A stretch of 64,000 bases of DNA from Seohaeicola saemankumensis (GCF_020171285.1 NZ_JAIUZI010000003.1:186001-250000), one strand, 5' to 3'. Counted from the first letter of the stretch, positions 9,205-19,858 are shown. Program-made: numbers and translations. The notes: generated from the sequence alone by a model not told the origin.

Positions 9205-9795
9205 CTAGTTCAACACAAAATCCATGATCAACAGATCGCGCACCCGACCTCGTCCGGCCACAATCTGAACGCGTCTCAGCATCTGGGACCGCAGGCGTGT
9301 CAGCGAGTGCGTATTGCGCAGGTCCTCCATCTCCAGCGCGCGCAAGTACCCATTCAGCACATCGACAATACGCGGTCGGATCAGTTCGACATCTTGTGCA
9401 TAGGCTTTCTCGACCTCGAGCTCGGCGCGAAACCTCAGGTGCATCAGGCCATGGTCGCCGGTCAGCGAGACGGTAATCGGGTCAACTGATACGTAGGAGA
9501 TGTCTGGCAGCGCGTCCGGACTGACAACATGTTTTTCACCCGCTGGCTCAGCGCTCAACCCGCCCCCGTCTTCAGAATGCGAAGGGTGGACCTCTTCATG
9601 CGAATCGCTGGTTCCGAACGGTAACAAACCCGCCTGAACCGCCAGGAATCCCCCTGCTCCCCCGGAAACAGCCAGGACAAGGCCAATGATCAATGGCAGT
9701 TTCCCGGTCTTTTTGGCGCCGTCTGCCGGCTCCTCCGGCATCTGTGCTGTTGCGTCAGTCATATCGGTTCTCAATTGATCGGACGCATTCTTCAT
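9205..9795 (-). CDS. fliL: Flagellar basal-body associated protein FliL
   Basis: FliL surrounds and stabilises stator units at the flagellar motor. The 196-residue form has a short cytoplasmic tail, one membrane segment (LPLIIGLVLAVSGGAGGFLA), an acidic linker, and a periplasmic domain ending MDFVLN, as expected for the family. An internal ATG at 9762 (MTDATAQ), with a better spaced GAGAA, is an equally good start and would remove 11 residues. It is the first gene of the leftward transcript and faces fliF across about 70 bases. Confidence 0.92.
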   Translation of the reverse strand: MKNASDQLRTDMTDATAQMPEEPADGAKKTGKLPLIIGLVLAVSGGAGGFLAVQAGLLPFGTSDSHEEVHPSHSEDGGGLSAEPAGEKHVVSPDALPDISYVSVDPITVSLTGDHGLMHLRFRAELEVEKAYAQDVELIRPRIVDVLNGYLRALEMEDLRNTHSLTRLRSQMLRRVQIVAGRGRVRDLLIMDFVLN

Positions 9796-9867
9796 AACCT
9801 CGCAGGAACTAACCGATTGTTAAGGCCGATCAGCCAATTATCGGGCTGAGCCGGACAGAACGCCGGT

Positions 9868-11514
9868 ATGACGGAGGATAGCGTGCAGCAGATCAGAAAC
9901 GTCTGGGCAGGTTTGGACGCCCGCAAGAAGGGCATAATAGTGGCTGCGGTTCTGGTGACCTTTGTCGCCGTGCTCGGACTGTCGCGTATGGCAACCGCGC
10001 CAACAATGAAGTTGTTGTATGCCGGGCTTGAAAACGGCTCGGCGGGCGATGTCGTGCGGGTGCTTGACCAGCGCGGTACGGCATACGAAGTGCGCGGCGG
10101 ATCAATCTACGTTCCGGCCTCGGAACGCGATGAACTGCGCCTGACCCTCGCCAGCGAGGGCCTGCCGTCAAATGGTGGTCGTGGCTACGAATTGCTCGAT
10201 TCGCTGTCGGGGTTCGGCACCACATCGCAGATGTTCGATGCCGCCTACTGGCGCGCCAAGGAGGGTGAGCTGGCCCGAACGATTGTCGCCAGTCCGCACG
10301 TCAGTCAGGCCCGCGTGCATTTGGCGAACACTGGTTCAAACCCGTTTCAGCGGAGCTATGAACCGACGGCTTCGGTCTCGGTCGTTCCGACCGGCGCCCC
10401 CATTACACCCGCGCAAGCCAACGCGATGAGGCATTTGGTGGCCGCTGCCGTATCTGGCCTGGAAGTTGCAAAGGTCGCGGTGATTGACGCGAACGGCTCG
10501 TTGATCGGAACACCGGAAACAGCAGCGGCCTCCAGCGTGTCGGATGACCGGGCCCAGCAGCTGCGCGAACGTGTACTACGATTGGTCGAAGCCCGGGTGG
10601 GGGCCGGAAATGCGGTGGTCGAAGTCAGCGTCGACACCGTTACAGAAACCGAATCCATTCGAGAGCGCCGGTTTGATCCCGACAGTCGGGTGGCGATCAG
10701 CACGGAAACCGAGGAGCGTTCTGACTCGTCCACAAATCAGGGCGGGGGCGACGTTACCGTGGCCTCGAATTTGCCGGACGGCGATGGTGCCGGAAACGAA
10801 GAATCGCAAGCCAGGACCAGTTCGACCCGAGAGCGCGTGAATTATGAAGTTTCGGAAACCGAACTCGAGATCATCCGGGCCCCCGGCGCGGTAAAGCGCC
10901 TGACCGTGGCCGTGCTCGTCAACGGTATTCAAGAAGCCGGCGAAAACGGAGAGATCTCTTTTGCCGAGCGACCGCAGGAAGAACTGGAGTCTCTGCGGGA
11001 ACTGGTGGCTTCCGCTGTCGGATTCGATTCCGAAAGAGGAGATGTGATCACTCTCAAATCCATGGACCTTCCCGCGGTCGAGCCCTTGGGAACCTCCGGA
11101 CAGATGTCCCTCTTTGACCGCTTGGGGCTGGACGGAATGTCGCTTGTCCAGATGATTGTCCTGGCTGTGGTTTCCCTGGTCCTTGGTTTGTTTGTCATCC
11201 GGCCCATCCTGGCGAAGCCCCCCGCCCTGCCGGCGCCACGCCCGCCTGCCCTGACGGGCAACGATCCGGATGAGGGCGACAGCACCCCCGTTCTGACGGG
11301 TGAGGTGGAAAACAACGAAACCGGGCAGTTCGAGGCCCTTGGCAGCCCAAACATGGACTCGGGTTTTTCGCCGGCCATCGCGGACCCGCCCGCATTGTCA
11401 GGGGTTTCTGCTGATCCTGTCGAGCGTCTCAGAGCGATGATCGGCGAGCGTCAGGAGGAAACCGTCGAGATTCTCCGTAGCTGGCTGGAAGAAAGTGGAG
11501 AAAACGCATCATGA
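9868..11514 (+). CDS. fliF: Flagellar MS-ring protein FliF
   Basis: FliF builds the membrane MS ring on which the flagellum is assembled. The 548 residues include an N-terminal membrane segment (about 23-41), ring-building domains with LYAGLE, PFQRSYEPTASV and GLEVAKVAVIDANG motifs, a low-complexity Ser/Asp/Gly-rich stretch (about 285-320), a second membrane segment near 425-450, and a C-terminal cytoplasmic helix for FliG binding. Length is typical. The stop codon overlaps the next start as ATGA. Confidence 0.97.
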   Translation: MTEDSVQQIRNVWAGLDARKKGIIVAAVLVTFVAVLGLSRMATAPTMKLLYAGLENGSAGDVVRVLDQRGTAYEVRGGSIYVPASERDELRLTLASEGLPSNGGRGYELLDSLSGFGTTSQMFDAAYWRAKEGELARTIVASPHVSQARVHLANTGSNPFQRSYEPTASVSVVPTGAPITPAQANAMRHLVAAAVSGLEVAKVAVIDANGSLIGTPETAAASSVSDDRAQQLRERVLRLVEARVGAGNAVVEVSVDTVTETESIRERRFDPDSRVAISTETEERSDSSTNQGGGDVTVASNLPDGDGAGNEESQARTSSTRERVNYEVSETELEIIRAPGAVKRLTVAVLVNGIQEAGENGEISFAERPQEELESLRELVASAVGFDSERGDVITLKSMDLPAVEPLGTSGQMSLFDRLGLDGMSLVQMIVLAVVSLVLGLFVIRPILAKPPALPAPRPPALTGNDPDEGDSTPVLTGEVENNETGQFEALGSPNMDSGFSPAIADPPALSGVSADPVERLRAMIGERQEETVEILRSWLEESGENAS

Positions 11515-12110
11515 CGATCGCGCATCTACTCGAAGACTTTGGCCCGGCGGCAAGCGCAGAGGGGCTAAAGCAGATGGTCACCGAAGACGCCCTCGAAGAT
11601 CTCCAGCTTGGCGCATTCGAAGAGGGCTACTCTGCGGGATGGGACGATGCGGTTTCAGCGCAAGGAAAAGACAGGCTTCGCGTCGGAGAGAGCCTTTCGA
11701 ACAGCCTCGAAGATCTTTCTTTTACATATCAGGAGGCGCACAGCCAGTTGACTGCGGAACTGGATCCGCTGTTCGGCTGCCTGACCAAGAAAGTCCTGCC
11801 AGACGCCATGGCCAAGACTTTTGGCCAGCACGTCGTCGACGCCTTGAAGGAAATGGCTAAGAATCAGCTTGATCAGCCGGCCGTTCTCCTTGTTCCGCCA
11901 GGGGCGGCCGACTTGGTGGAAACGGCACTGGATCAGGATTTTTCGATGCCGGTTGAGCTGCGAGAAGATCCGAGTCTCGATTCCGGTCAGGCATACATCC
12001 GCGTTGGTGGCGCTGAAAGAGAGCTCAACAGCGACAGGCTCTTATCGACGATGTCTGAGTTGATAGAGGCATATATTTTCCAGGCAAAAGAGGAAAAATG
12101 GCATGGATAA
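11511..12110 (+). CDS. fliH: FliH-like flagellar export ATPase regulator
   Basis: The 199-residue soluble protein has an acidic N-terminus with FEEGYSAGWDDA, a helical middle, and a C-terminal alpha/beta part; that layout and the place between fliF and fliN fit FliH, which holds the FliI ATPase inactive and carries it to the export gate. Sequence conservation in FliH is low, so context carries much of the call. It overlaps fliF by 4 bases and fliN by 8. fliI itself is not in the window. Confidence 0.78.
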   Translation: MTIAHLLEDFGPAASAEGLKQMVTEDALEDLQLGAFEEGYSAGWDDAVSAQGKDRLRVGESLSNSLEDLSFTYQEAHSQLTAELDPLFGCLTKKVLPDAMAKTFGQHVVDALKEMAKNQLDQPAVLLVPPGAADLVETALDQDFSMPVELREDPSLDSGQAYIRVGGAERELNSDRLLSTMSELIEAYIFQAKEEKWHG

Positions 12111-12390
12111 CCCCGCCTCTCGCCACGGCGAACAAAGCAACCCGTTTGTCTCGGTTCCGATCGAAGTCAGCGTTTCGGTCGGCAAGGCCCGCCCTTTGAT
12201 CCGCGATCTTTTGACCATGGGCGAAAATGCGGTCCTTACCTTGGACAAGCGTGTCGAGGATCCGGTTGAACTCTACGTCGGCGACCGCCTGATTGCGCGC
12301 GGCCAACTTGAAGAGCTCGACGGTGAACAGGCCGGCCAGCTCGCCGTGCGATTAACTGAAATCGCAGATCTGCAAAACGGCCTGGGATGA
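12103..12390 (+). CDS. fliN: Flagellar motor switch protein FliN
   Basis: FliN is a C-ring component controlling rotation direction and aiding export. The 95 residues are almost entirely one SpoA domain: VPIEVSVSVGKARPLIRDLL leads into VELYVGDRLIARGQL, both standard FliN patterns. It is short because it lacks a long N-terminal extension. It overlaps the fliH-like gene by 8 bases and fliP by 4, so the three are probably translated in concert. Confidence 0.93.
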   Translation: MDNPASRHGEQSNPFVSVPIEVSVSVGKARPLIRDLLTMGENAVLTLDKRVEDPVELYVGDRLIARGQLEELDGEQAGQLAVRLTEIADLQNGLG

Positions 12391-13139
12391 CGCGCCTCAC
12401 TGCTCACTTTGGCCGAGCGGCGCTCTGCATCCTGGGCGCGGCAACAATCTGCTGCCTGACAGCCGGATCAGCGGTTGCTCAGGAGTTCTCGCTCACCCTT
12501 GGCGACGGAGGATCGATTTCAGCGCGAACGATCCAGCTGATCCTGCTGATCACCGTTCTGAGCCTAGCACCAGGCCTGGCGATCATGGTGACCTGTTTTC
12601 CTTTCCTCGTGACCGTACTGGCAATTCTGAGGCAGGCACTCGGGTTGCAGCAATCTCCGCCAAACATGCTGATTGTCAGCCTTGCCCTGTTCCTGACGTA
12701 CTTTGTCATGGATCCCGTTTTTACGGATGCATGGGAAAACGGGATCCAGCCAATGATAGAGGGGTCGATGGAAACAGAACCTGCAATAAGGCGGGCCATC
12801 GAGCCATTTCGAGGATTCATGGCCGCGCGGGTTGATCCTGACACGTTTTATTCGATGTCCGCCCTTCGCCCAGAACCTGCTGAGCTATCACCCCAGTCGC
12901 CGCTTCCGGTACTCGTGCCAAGTTTTCTGCTCTCCGAAATCTCGCGTGCATTCCAGATCGGGTTTCTGGTGTTTCTGCCATTTTTGATCATCGATCTTGT
13001 TGTCGCGGCCATTCTCATGTCGATGGGTATGATGATGGTGCCACCCGCTGTGGTGGCGCTTCCGTTCAAGCTTGCCTTTTTTGTTGTTGCAGATGGTTGG
13101 AGCTTGATCGCAAGCGCCCTGGTGCGGAGCTACCTTTGA
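12387..13139 (+). CDS. fliP: Flagellar export apparatus protein FliP
   Basis: FliP is the core of the export-gate channel together with FliQ and FliR. The 250 residues carry a cleavable signal peptide (to about AVAQEFS), then four membrane segments with FPFLVTVLAILRQALGLQQS, PSFLLSEISRAFQIGFLVF and the Met-rich ILMSMGMMMVPP, all diagnostic. It ends the rightward flagellar transcript. The sequence right after its stop is not flagellar but a plasmid replication-gene remnant. Confidence 0.97.
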   Translation: MTRLTAHFGRAALCILGAATICCLTAGSAVAQEFSLTLGDGGSISARTIQLILLITVLSLAPGLAIMVTCFPFLVTVLAILRQALGLQQSPPNMLIVSLALFLTYFVMDPVFTDAWENGIQPMIEGSMETEPAIRRAIEPFRGFMAARVDPDTFYSMSALRPEPAELSPQSPLPVLVPSFLLSEISRAFQIGFLVFLPFLIIDLVVAAILMSMGMMMVPPAVVALPFKLAFFVVADGWSLIASALVRSYL

Positions 13140-13224
13140 GACCGCTATAGATAGTGAGGGGCTGAATGACCTAGACAACACGACCGCATGGGCGAGTAGC
13201 CAATGCGCTGACCACGACGAGAGG

Positions 13225-13428
13225 GTGTGGATTCAGGAGGTGATTGCAACCGCATTTCATATACCATTCGAGGCCGCGTCGGCCACGGTGGCGGCGATCC
13301 TGCAGCGGGTCGATGAGATCAGAACCCCCGGCGGCTACCTGCGCGCGCTGACGGCCAAGGCACGGCACAACGGGTTTTCACCCGCACCGATGATCCTGGC
13401 CCTGTTGCAGCCCGATGGCCGGGCCTGA
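13225..13428 (+). pseudogene. repC: C-terminal remnant of a plasmid replication initiator RepC
   Basis: The 67-residue piece (GTG at 13225) reads TVAAILQRVDEIRTPGGYLR, then ALTAKA and FSPAPMILALL. This is the characteristic end of RepC, the initiator of repABC plasmids, whose full length is near 400 residues. The frame stays open back to the fliP stop, but the sequence before residue 15 no longer looks like RepC, and no repA, repB or RepC DNA-binding part is present. It is therefore a truncated leftover, probably untranslated. A parS-like palindrome starts 16 bases after its stop codon. Confidence 0.8.
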
Positions 13429-13443
13429 GAAAGGATCGGCGGA

Positions 13444-13459
13444 GTTGACGGCTGTCAAC
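13444..13459. promoter_or_regulatory. parS-like palindrome of the repABC type
   Basis: The 16 bases GTTGACGGCTGTCAAC fit the consensus GTT-N4-GC-N4-AAC reported for partition sites of repABC plasmids. They are self-complementary except for one pair. In several such plasmids the site lies just downstream of repC, exactly as here. RepB binding is inferred and no repB is in view. Confidence 0.65.
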
Positions 13460-13526
13460 AGAATAACACTTGCGGGTTTTGAGGGTTTCAGCGGCGAATT
13501 CACCGGATCGCAACGAATACACGGTC

Positions 13527-14303
13527 TCAGGCGAGCAGGGGGGGCAGCAAGGCGGCGAGTTCGGCGACCCGTTCCGCATTGTCCGAGGCGGTGCTGCCAT
13601 CTGCGTTCAGGCGGTTGTTTTCAAAGCCGATCCGGGTTTTGCCGCCAAGCCGGGCGGCCTCGACCAGACAGGCGGTTTCCTGTGCGCCAAAGGCACAGGC
13701 GGACCAGTCGATGCCGGGCAGGGCGGATGTCAGCCGGTTGGCGATTGTGGCGACATCCGCCGGTGCGCTGACCTGGCCGGGGGTGTAACGGCCCAGAACA
13801 ATGATCGCCTTCAAGCCGTCGCGCGCCACGTCGCCGGCGGCGACCAGCCGGGCCAGATGGGTGATGTCAGACGCGTCGTAGAGGATGTGCTGCACCGCGA
13901 TATCCGCCTCGACGCACATGGCAAAGAAACGACGGGTGACCGCGCTGTCCTGATCTGCGGTGATCTCGCGCAGCGCGACCGAGACGGCCTTGGGCCGCAG
14001 TTCCTCGATCAGCCGCCGCTGGGTGTCGGGGCCATAGATGCCGGCGGCTTCGCTGGTGATCTGCACGTAAAGATCCGGGGCCGCGCGGGCCAATTCAGCC
14101 AGCAGTTCGCGGTAGAGCCCGGCGTCGAGGACATGCCGCTGATCGGCATCGCGAACATGGGCGTGCAGCCCGTCGGCGCCGGCCTTTTGGCAGGCCAGCG
14201 CGCAGGTGACGGTTTCGGCGATGGTGACAGGAATCGCTGGATGATCAGTGCGGGTCAGCCGCGCGCCGTTGGGCGCGACCATGATGCGGGGCAGGGGGGT
14301 CAT
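13527..14303 (-). CDS. Beta-keto acid cleavage enzyme (BKACE, DUF849 family)
   Basis: BKACE enzymes condense a beta-keto acid with acetyl-CoA to give a CoA ester and acetoacetate; the best known member cleaves 3-keto-5-aminohexanoate in lysine fermentation. The 258-residue protein has the metal-binding GLHAHVRDAD motif near residue 45, ITSEAAGIYGP, and the C-terminal RIGFENN signature. It is somewhat shorter than the common 270-310. Its ATG overlaps the stop of the aminotransferase gene, so the two form an operon; a substrate made by transamination to a beta-keto acid is a reasonable guess. Confidence 0.88.
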   Translation of the reverse strand: MTPLPRIMVAPNGARLTRTDHPAIPVTIAETVTCALACQKAGADGLHAHVRDADQRHVLDAGLYRELLAELARAAPDLYVQITSEAAGIYGPDTQRRLIEELRPKAVSVALREITADQDSAVTRRFFAMCVEADIAVQHILYDASDITHLARLVAAGDVARDGLKAIIVLGRYTPGQVSAPADVATIANRLTSALPGIDWSACAFGAQETACLVEAARLGGKTRIGFENNRLNADGSTASDNAERVAELAALLPPLLA

Positions 14304-15628
14304 GCGGCCAGCGCCCCGGCGATGGCGGTCGACAGTTTGCCGACCAGTTCGTCGATCTGGGCGTCCTCGATGATAAAGGGCGGCGCAAGCAGCACGTGAT
14401 CGCCGTTCTGCCCGTCGATGGTGCCCGACATCGGATAGCAGATCAGCCCGGCGGCAAAGGCCTCTTTCTTGATCCGCGCAGCAAGCCCTCGGGCGGGGTC
14501 AAAGGGCGCCTTGGTCTCGCGGTCCCGGACCAGTTCGATGCCACGAAACAGCCCGCGCCCGCGAATGTCGCCGACATGCGGGTGATCGCCGAATTCAGCG
14601 CGCAGCGCCGCATCCAGCCGGTCGCCCTGAACCCGGACTCGGGCCAGCAGATCGCGGCCGAGGATTTCGTCCAGAACCGCGTTGGCTGCCGTCGCCGCCA
14701 TGGCATGGCCCATGTAGGTGTGCCCGTGCTGAAAGAACCCGGTGCCGGCGGCGATGGCGTCATAGATCGCGGAGGAGGTCAGCAGCGCCCCGATCGGCTG
14801 ATAACCCGCACCCAGCCCCTTGGCGATGGTGATCATGTCGGGGGCGACGCCGTCTTCGAGGCAGGCAAAGAGATGCCCGGTGCGGCCCATGCCGCACATC
14901 ACCTCGTCCAGGATCAGCAGCACGCCGTGGCGGTCACAGATCTCGCGGATGCGTTTGAGGTATCCGGGCACGGCAGGCACCGCGCCGGCGGTGGCGCCCA
15001 CCACCGGTTCGGCGACAAAGGCCATCACCGTTTCCGGGCCCAGCCGCAGGATTTCGGTTTCCAGTTCGTCGGCGACGCGCTGGCCGTAGGTTTCAGGTGT
15101 CTCGTCCGCGCGGCGGTCGCGGTAGTCGTAGCAGGGGCTGATATGGCTGGTCTCGGCCAGCAGCGGCGCGAACTGGGCGCGGCGCCAGGCGTTGCCGCCG
15201 GCGGCCAGCGCGCCCAGCGTATTGCCGTGATAGCTCTGGCGACGGGCGATGACCCGGCGGCGGTCGGGCTGACCTATTTCGAGGAAATACTGCCGCGCCA
15301 GCTTGATCGCGGCCTCGACCGCCTCGGACCCGCCCGAGACCAGATAGACCCGGTCGATACCTTCGGGGGCCTGTTCGATCAGCCGGTCGGCCAGCCGTTC
15401 AGCGGGGGCCGAGGTAAAGAACCCGGTGTGGGCAAAGGCCAGCTGGTCGATCTGGCCATGCAGCGCCGCGCGCACGGCGGCGTTGGAATGGCCCAGGCAG
15501 GACACCGCCGCGCCGCCCGATCCATCGAGGTAGCGGCGGCCGTCGGCGTCGATCAGGTAGCAGCCGTCGCCGGCGACGGCGACGGGCAGCGTGCCCTTGG
15601 TGGAGCGACCAAAGATATGGCTGTTCAT
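14300..15628 (-). CDS. Class III PLP-dependent aminotransferase
   Basis: The 442-residue enzyme belongs to the omega-amino acid/GABA aminotransferase group, which moves amino groups from terminal amines to keto acids. Visible features are YLDGSGGAAVSCLGHSN, VYLVSGGSEAVEAAIKLARQ, SYHGNTLGALA, LILDEVMCGMGRTG and TIAKGLGAGYQPIGA, whose Lys binds PLP. AAGGA precedes the ATG by nine bases. It leads an operon with the BKACE gene and is divergent from an RpiR regulator, which probably controls it. Substrate cannot be read from the sequence. Confidence 0.9.
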   Translation of the reverse strand: MNSHIFGRSTKGTLPVAVAGDGCYLIDADGRRYLDGSGGAAVSCLGHSNAAVRAALHGQIDQLAFAHTGFFTSAPAERLADRLIEQAPEGIDRVYLVSGGSEAVEAAIKLARQYFLEIGQPDRRRVIARRQSYHGNTLGALAAGGNAWRRAQFAPLLAETSHISPCYDYRDRRADETPETYGQRVADELETEILRLGPETVMAFVAEPVVGATAGAVPAVPGYLKRIREICDRHGVLLILDEVMCGMGRTGHLFACLEDGVAPDMITIAKGLGAGYQPIGALLTSSAIYDAIAAGTGFFQHGHTYMGHAMAATAANAVLDEILGRDLLARVRVQGDRLDAALRAEFGDHPHVGDIRGRGLFRGIELVRDRETKAPFDPARGLAARIKKEAFAAGLICYPMSGTIDGQNGDHVLLAPPFIIEDAQIDELVGKLSTAIAGALAA

Positions 15629-15689
15629 GAGCAGGATCCTTGCGGAAAAACGCGCGATTGCGAGGGGGATTCGGCGGTTGCGCCGGCAA

Positions 15690-15740
15690 TAATTCGTTTG
15701 TATTATTTCACTGGCGATGAAAAAGCAAATGTATAATCAC
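15690..15740 (+). promoter_or_regulatory. AT-rich divergent promoter/operator between aminotransferase and rpiR genes
   Basis: In an otherwise GC-rich gap there is an AT-rich patch with a perfect TATAAT at 15732-15737, oriented for the rpiR gene, and an imperfect inverted repeat: TTTGTATTATTTCA at 15697-15710 faces TGAAAAAGCAAATG at 15718-15731. An RpiR-type regulator could bind it to control both directions. No good -35 box is evident, so this is tentative. Confidence 0.4.
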
Positions 15741-15795
15741 ACCCGGTCCGGCGGTGCAGGGCGCAGATGGGGCAGGGGGCAACAGGCTGACAGAC

Positions 15796-16656
15796 ATGAT
15801 GAAACCCGATGAAATGAAAGCCGCGCTGGCGCGGATCGGCGCCGAGGGCACCCCGGCGCTGCGCCAGTTTGCACCCTGGGTTCTGGATAACCTGCCACAG
15901 GTCGCCTTTCATTCGATTCGCGGGCTGGCGCAGCAGGCCGGGGTCAATCACAACACTGTCACGCGGCTGGCGCGCGAACTGGGCTACGACGGGTTCGATG
16001 CCTTTCGCGCCGATGTGCAGGCCGGGGTCGAGGCGGGGCTGGGGGCGGGCAGCTATGCCGCGCGGGCGCGCAGCCTGCGGCAGGGGCATCGGGACGACGC
16101 GCTGGCGGCGGTGATCGCGGCCCATCGCGGCAATACCGAGCTGTTGCTGTCGCCCGAAACAGTGCAGACGCTCGGGGCCTGTATCGACCCGCTGCTGGCG
16201 GCGCGCCGGGTTCATGCCATCGGTGTGCGCAGCTGTTTTTCCATCGCGCATTACCTGTCCTATGTCGGCGGCATGGCTTTTGCGAATTTCGCCGAAGGCC
16301 CGTCGATGCCCGGCGCCATTGTCGATCAGATGTCGCGCACCGGGCCCGAGGATATCGTCGTCGCAATCACCTATGCGCATTATTCGCAGGAGGTGGTGCG
16401 CGGCTGTGAAATCGCCCGGTCGCGCGGTGCGCGGGTGCTGGCGATGACCGACAGCCACTCCTCGCCCATCGCCGCCGGGGCGTGGCAGGTGCTGCGGCTG
16501 CCGATGGGTGGCCCGCATTTCCTGCCGTCGCTGAATTCGGCCTTTCTGGCCTGTGAAATGCTGCTGGCGGCCATGGCGGCCCGCTCCGACACCGCCGCCG
16601 ACCGCGTCAGCGATTTCGAGGCGCGGATTGGTCAGTTCGGCGGGTATACGGGGTGA
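15796..16656 (+). CDS. MurR/RpiR family transcriptional regulator
   Basis: The protein has an N-terminal RpiR helix-turn-helix (about residues 15-75, with SIRGLAQQAGVNHNTVTRLA) and a C-terminal SIS sugar-phosphate-type sensor domain (about 115-260, with IVVAITYAHYSQEVV). The start at 15796 gives 286 residues; an upstream in-frame GTG at 15754 is possible but adds an unusual Gly-rich leader. It is divergent from the aminotransferase/BKACE operon and is probably its local regulator. Confidence 0.9.
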   Translation: MMKPDEMKAALARIGAEGTPALRQFAPWVLDNLPQVAFHSIRGLAQQAGVNHNTVTRLARELGYDGFDAFRADVQAGVEAGLGAGSYAARARSLRQGHRDDALAAVIAAHRGNTELLLSPETVQTLGACIDPLLAARRVHAIGVRSCFSIAHYLSYVGGMAFANFAEGPSMPGAIVDQMSRTGPEDIVVAITYAHYSQEVVRGCEIARSRGARVLAMTDSHSSPIAAGAWQVLRLPMGGPHFLPSLNSAFLACEMLLAAMAARSDTAADRVSDFEARIGQFGGYTG

Positions 16657-16672
16657 GGGGCAGGGGCCGCTG

Positions 16673-17569
16673 TCAGCTCTCGTTCTGGCGGGCGGCGCGG
16701 ATGACGGCGCCGATCTGCATCAGTTGGTCCGAGAGCGGGGTTGTCCGGCGCCAGACCATGCCGATGGTGCGCGACGGGCGGGACTGAGGGAAATGCGCGA
16801 TCGACACGTCGGCGGAGCGGGTTTCCAGCGCCACCGCCATTTCCGGGATCAGCGTGACCCCCATGCCCGCGCCGACCATCTGGACCAGCGTCGAGAGCGA
16901 GCTGCCTTCCATCAGTTCGCTGGGCCGGTTTTCACCGAACTGGCAGAACGACAGGGCCTGGTCGCGGAAACAGTGGCCTTCCTCGAGCAGCAGCAGGCGC
17001 ATCGTCTGCAGGGTTTCGGGGCTGGGCACCGGTTTGTCGGCATCCTGGCTCATGCGGACCAGCACGAAGTCCTCTTCGAAGAGCGCAAATTCCGTCAGCG
17101 CCGGTTCCGAGATCGGCAGCGCCACCACCGCGAGGTCGATGCGGCCTTCCTGCAGCTCTTCGATCAGGGTTTCGGTCATCGCTTCGCGCAGGTTCAGGTC
17201 CAGCTCGGGAAAGCGGACCTTGAGCGCCTTGATGATGGTGGGCAGCAGATAGGGCGCGACGGTGGGGATGATGCCCAGCCGCAGCCGCCCGGACAGCGGT
17301 CCCTTTGACGCGCGCACGAGATCTTCGAGCTCGTCGACCTCGAGCAGGATATGGCGCGCCTTTTCCAGCAGATCCTCGCCCAGCGGCGTCAGGCGGACAT
17401 CGCGCGAGCGGCGTTCGACCAGCGGCGCGCCGAACAGCGCCTCCAACTCCTTGATCTGAAGGGACAAGGCGGGCTGCGAGATCGAGCAGGCTTCGGCCGC
17501 GCGGCCGAAATGCCGGTGCTTGGCCAGGGAATCGAAGTACCAGAGTTGTCTGAGGGTCAGCGCTATCAT
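16673..17569 (-). CDS. oxyR: Hydrogen peroxide sensor OxyR (LysR family)
   Basis: OxyR activates peroxide defence genes when a disulfide forms between two cysteines. The 298 residues have a LysR helix-turn-helix (about 4-60) and a sensor domain carrying EEGHCFRDQALSFC, with Cys200 and Cys209, the same spacing as Cys199/Cys208 of E. coli OxyR. Divergent placement 100 bases from katG fits direct control of that gene. The start has only a weak ribosome site. Confidence 0.94.
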   Translation of the reverse strand: MIALTLRQLWYFDSLAKHRHFGRAAEACSISQPALSLQIKELEALFGAPLVERRSRDVRLTPLGEDLLEKARHILLEVDELEDLVRASKGPLSGRLRLGIIPTVAPYLLPTIIKALKVRFPELDLNLREAMTETLIEELQEGRIDLAVVALPISEPALTEFALFEEDFVLVRMSQDADKPVPSPETLQTMRLLLLEEGHCFRDQALSFCQFGENRPSELMEGSSLSTLVQMVGAGMGVTLIPEMAVALETRSADVSIAHFPQSRPSRTIGMVWRRTTPLSDQLMQIGAVIRAARQNES

Positions 17570-19847
<2,278 letters not shown>

Positions 19848-19858
19848 TCTGAACAGAT

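Noticed and set aside
14396..15736. 446-codon plus-strand frame opposite the aminotransferase
   Set aside because: Low-complexity Gly/Arg/His composition and full overlap with a clear PLP enzyme.
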